Shown here piece after piece: positions 52,830 through 53,492 of a stretch of DNA of 53,492 nt (position 1 is its first letter; each line of letters starts with the position of its first letter). The notes below the pieces were generated by a model, which was not told the DNA's origin, ran no database searches, and was given only the letters and a program-made list of their open reading frames with translations. Origin of the DNA: MGBC163016 sp964469815 (GTDB lineage: Bacteria > Actinomycetota > Coriobacteriia > Coriobacteriales > Eggerthellaceae); contig CAYXZC010000006.1 in the NCBI GenBank assembly GCA_964469815.1, positions 1 through 53,492 on the forward strand. The letters run 5' to 3'. The position numbers and the translations under genes were made by a program.

Positions 52830-53492
52830 ATGGGCATAATTGATTTCTTTGTGAACCTTTTGAAGGATCCTCGCGGTTTCATCGCTTCATGGATCATCAC
52901 GCTCGGCCCGGTTTGGGTGTATTCGCCGCTTTTCCTCATCGTTTTCGTGGAAACAGGTGTTGTGTTCTTCCCCTTCCTGCCTGGAGACTCGCTGCTCTTT
53001 GCTGTGGGAGTCTTCTCCGCGGAAGGCGGAGGTCTCAATCTGGCGGCAAGCCTCATCGTCTTTTACGCTGCAGCGATCTTGGGCAATACATCGAACTATT
53101 GGATCGCACGGTTCCTAGGACATCGCATCATTGACTCCGGAAAGGTCAAAGCGCTCACGCCGGAGCGCATGGCCCGTCTGGACCATTTCTTCTCCAAATA
53201 CGGCGGTCTTACGATCGTGATCACGCGATTCATGCCGTTCTTCAGAACATTCGCCCCCTTCATCGCCGGCACCGGACACATGAATTTCGCCAAATTCACC
53301 ATGTGGAATGTCATCGGCGGCGTTTCGTGGGTCAGCCTCTTCGTTTTGGTTGGCTACTTCTTCGGTGGCGTGCCGTTCGTCCAGGAGCATTTCGAGGTCA
53401 TCGTGTTGGGGATCGTCGCCGTATCGGTGGCACCCGCATTCATAGCCGCGATAAAAGGCGCGCTCAAATCCCGTAAGATGTCGCGCGAAACG
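52830..53492 (+). CDS. DedA/SNARE-associated family membrane protein (3' end beyond window)
   Basis: The visible 221 residues continue in frame past the window edge without a stop. About five hydrophobic segments are seen. Family features are FVETGVVFFPFLPGDSLLF near the N-terminus, then RFMPFFRTFAPFIAGTG with the essential Arg and Pro, and an amphipathic re-entrant helix. DedA proteins include undecaprenyl-phosphate or phospholipid flippases and affect envelope homeostasis. ATG 52830 has GAAAGG five bases before it; the nearer ATG at 52826 leads to an immediate stop. Confidence 0.92.
   Translation, partial: MGIIDFFVNLLKDPRGFIASWIITLGPVWVYSPLFLIVFVETGVVFFPFLPGDSLLFAVGVFSAEGGGLNLAASLIVFYAAAILGNTSNYWIARFLGHRIIDSGKVKALTPERMARLDHFFSKYGGLTIVITRFMPFFRTFAPFIAGTGHMNFAKFTMWNVIGGVSWVSLFVLVGYFFGGVPFVQEHFEVIVLGIVAVSVAPAFIAAIKGALKSRKMSRET

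Overview
The window looks like a chromosomal segment of an anaerobic actinobacterium, most probably of class Coriobacteriia. The main reasons are the actinobacterial order fhaA-fhaB-pstP-SEDS/PBP-pknB, an LxxTG-type cell-wall sorting signal, moderate GC content with many GATC and ATC/GAT codons, and many signalling proteins with coriobacterial-style PAS modules. The species cannot be named from sequence alone. There is no rRNA, no recognisable IS transposase, no prophage and no CRISPR array.

Layout. 0-7.7 kb: a MacB/FtsX-type ABC exporter and a WYL regulator (both minus), then the proton-translocating transhydrogenase pntAB. 7.7-10.5 kb: a hairpin-rich, repeat-bearing intergenic region and two AT-richer genes for exported proteins, a likely acquired patch. 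10.5-16.4 kb: a DUF362 protein, a wall-anchored papain-like protease, glutaminase and a PAS-GGDEF diguanylate cyclase. 16.4-19.7 kb: a TPP-riboswitch-controlled YkoF/ThiXYZ-like uptake operon for thiamine precursors. 19.7-24.5 kb: a CPA1 cation/proton antiporter, a second secreted papain-like protease and a universal stress protein. 24.5-32.2 kb: a Ser/Thr kinase and cell-wall cluster of two FHA proteins, a PP2C phosphatase, a RodA/FtsW-type glycosyltransferase fused to a class B penicillin-binding protein, and PknB with four PASTA domains. It ends at a terminator that also serves a probable 6S RNA read from the other strand. 32.6-38.3 kb: glmM, a DMT exporter, a LOG-family protein, a short-chain dehydrogenase and two proteins of unknown function.

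38.3-42.5 kb: a membrane-anchored C39-like peptidase divergent from a two-component system, with three CCTTAA repeats at 10-11 nt spacing between them, then tRNA-Thr(CGU) and a lipoprotein. 42.7-53.5 kb: mostly housekeeping (tatA, greA, lysS, hisS, aspS, SRP RNA and a DedA protein cut by the window end). Interspersed are a hybrid histidine kinase, a membrane-anchored coiled-coil protein and several long palindromic elements.

How it fits together. Much of the window concerns the cell envelope: wall synthesis and its kinase control, GlmM supplying the wall precursor, exported proteases, and envelope-sensing kinases. The most interesting points are the single-chain SEDS-PBP fusion, the intergenic repeat family with an expanded, a compact and a minimal copy, the CCTTAA box upstream of a possibly leaderless response-regulator gene, and several large unexplained dyads near greA/lysS and at 46.4 kb. 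Functions come from motif reading and recalled family knowledge; no database search was run.
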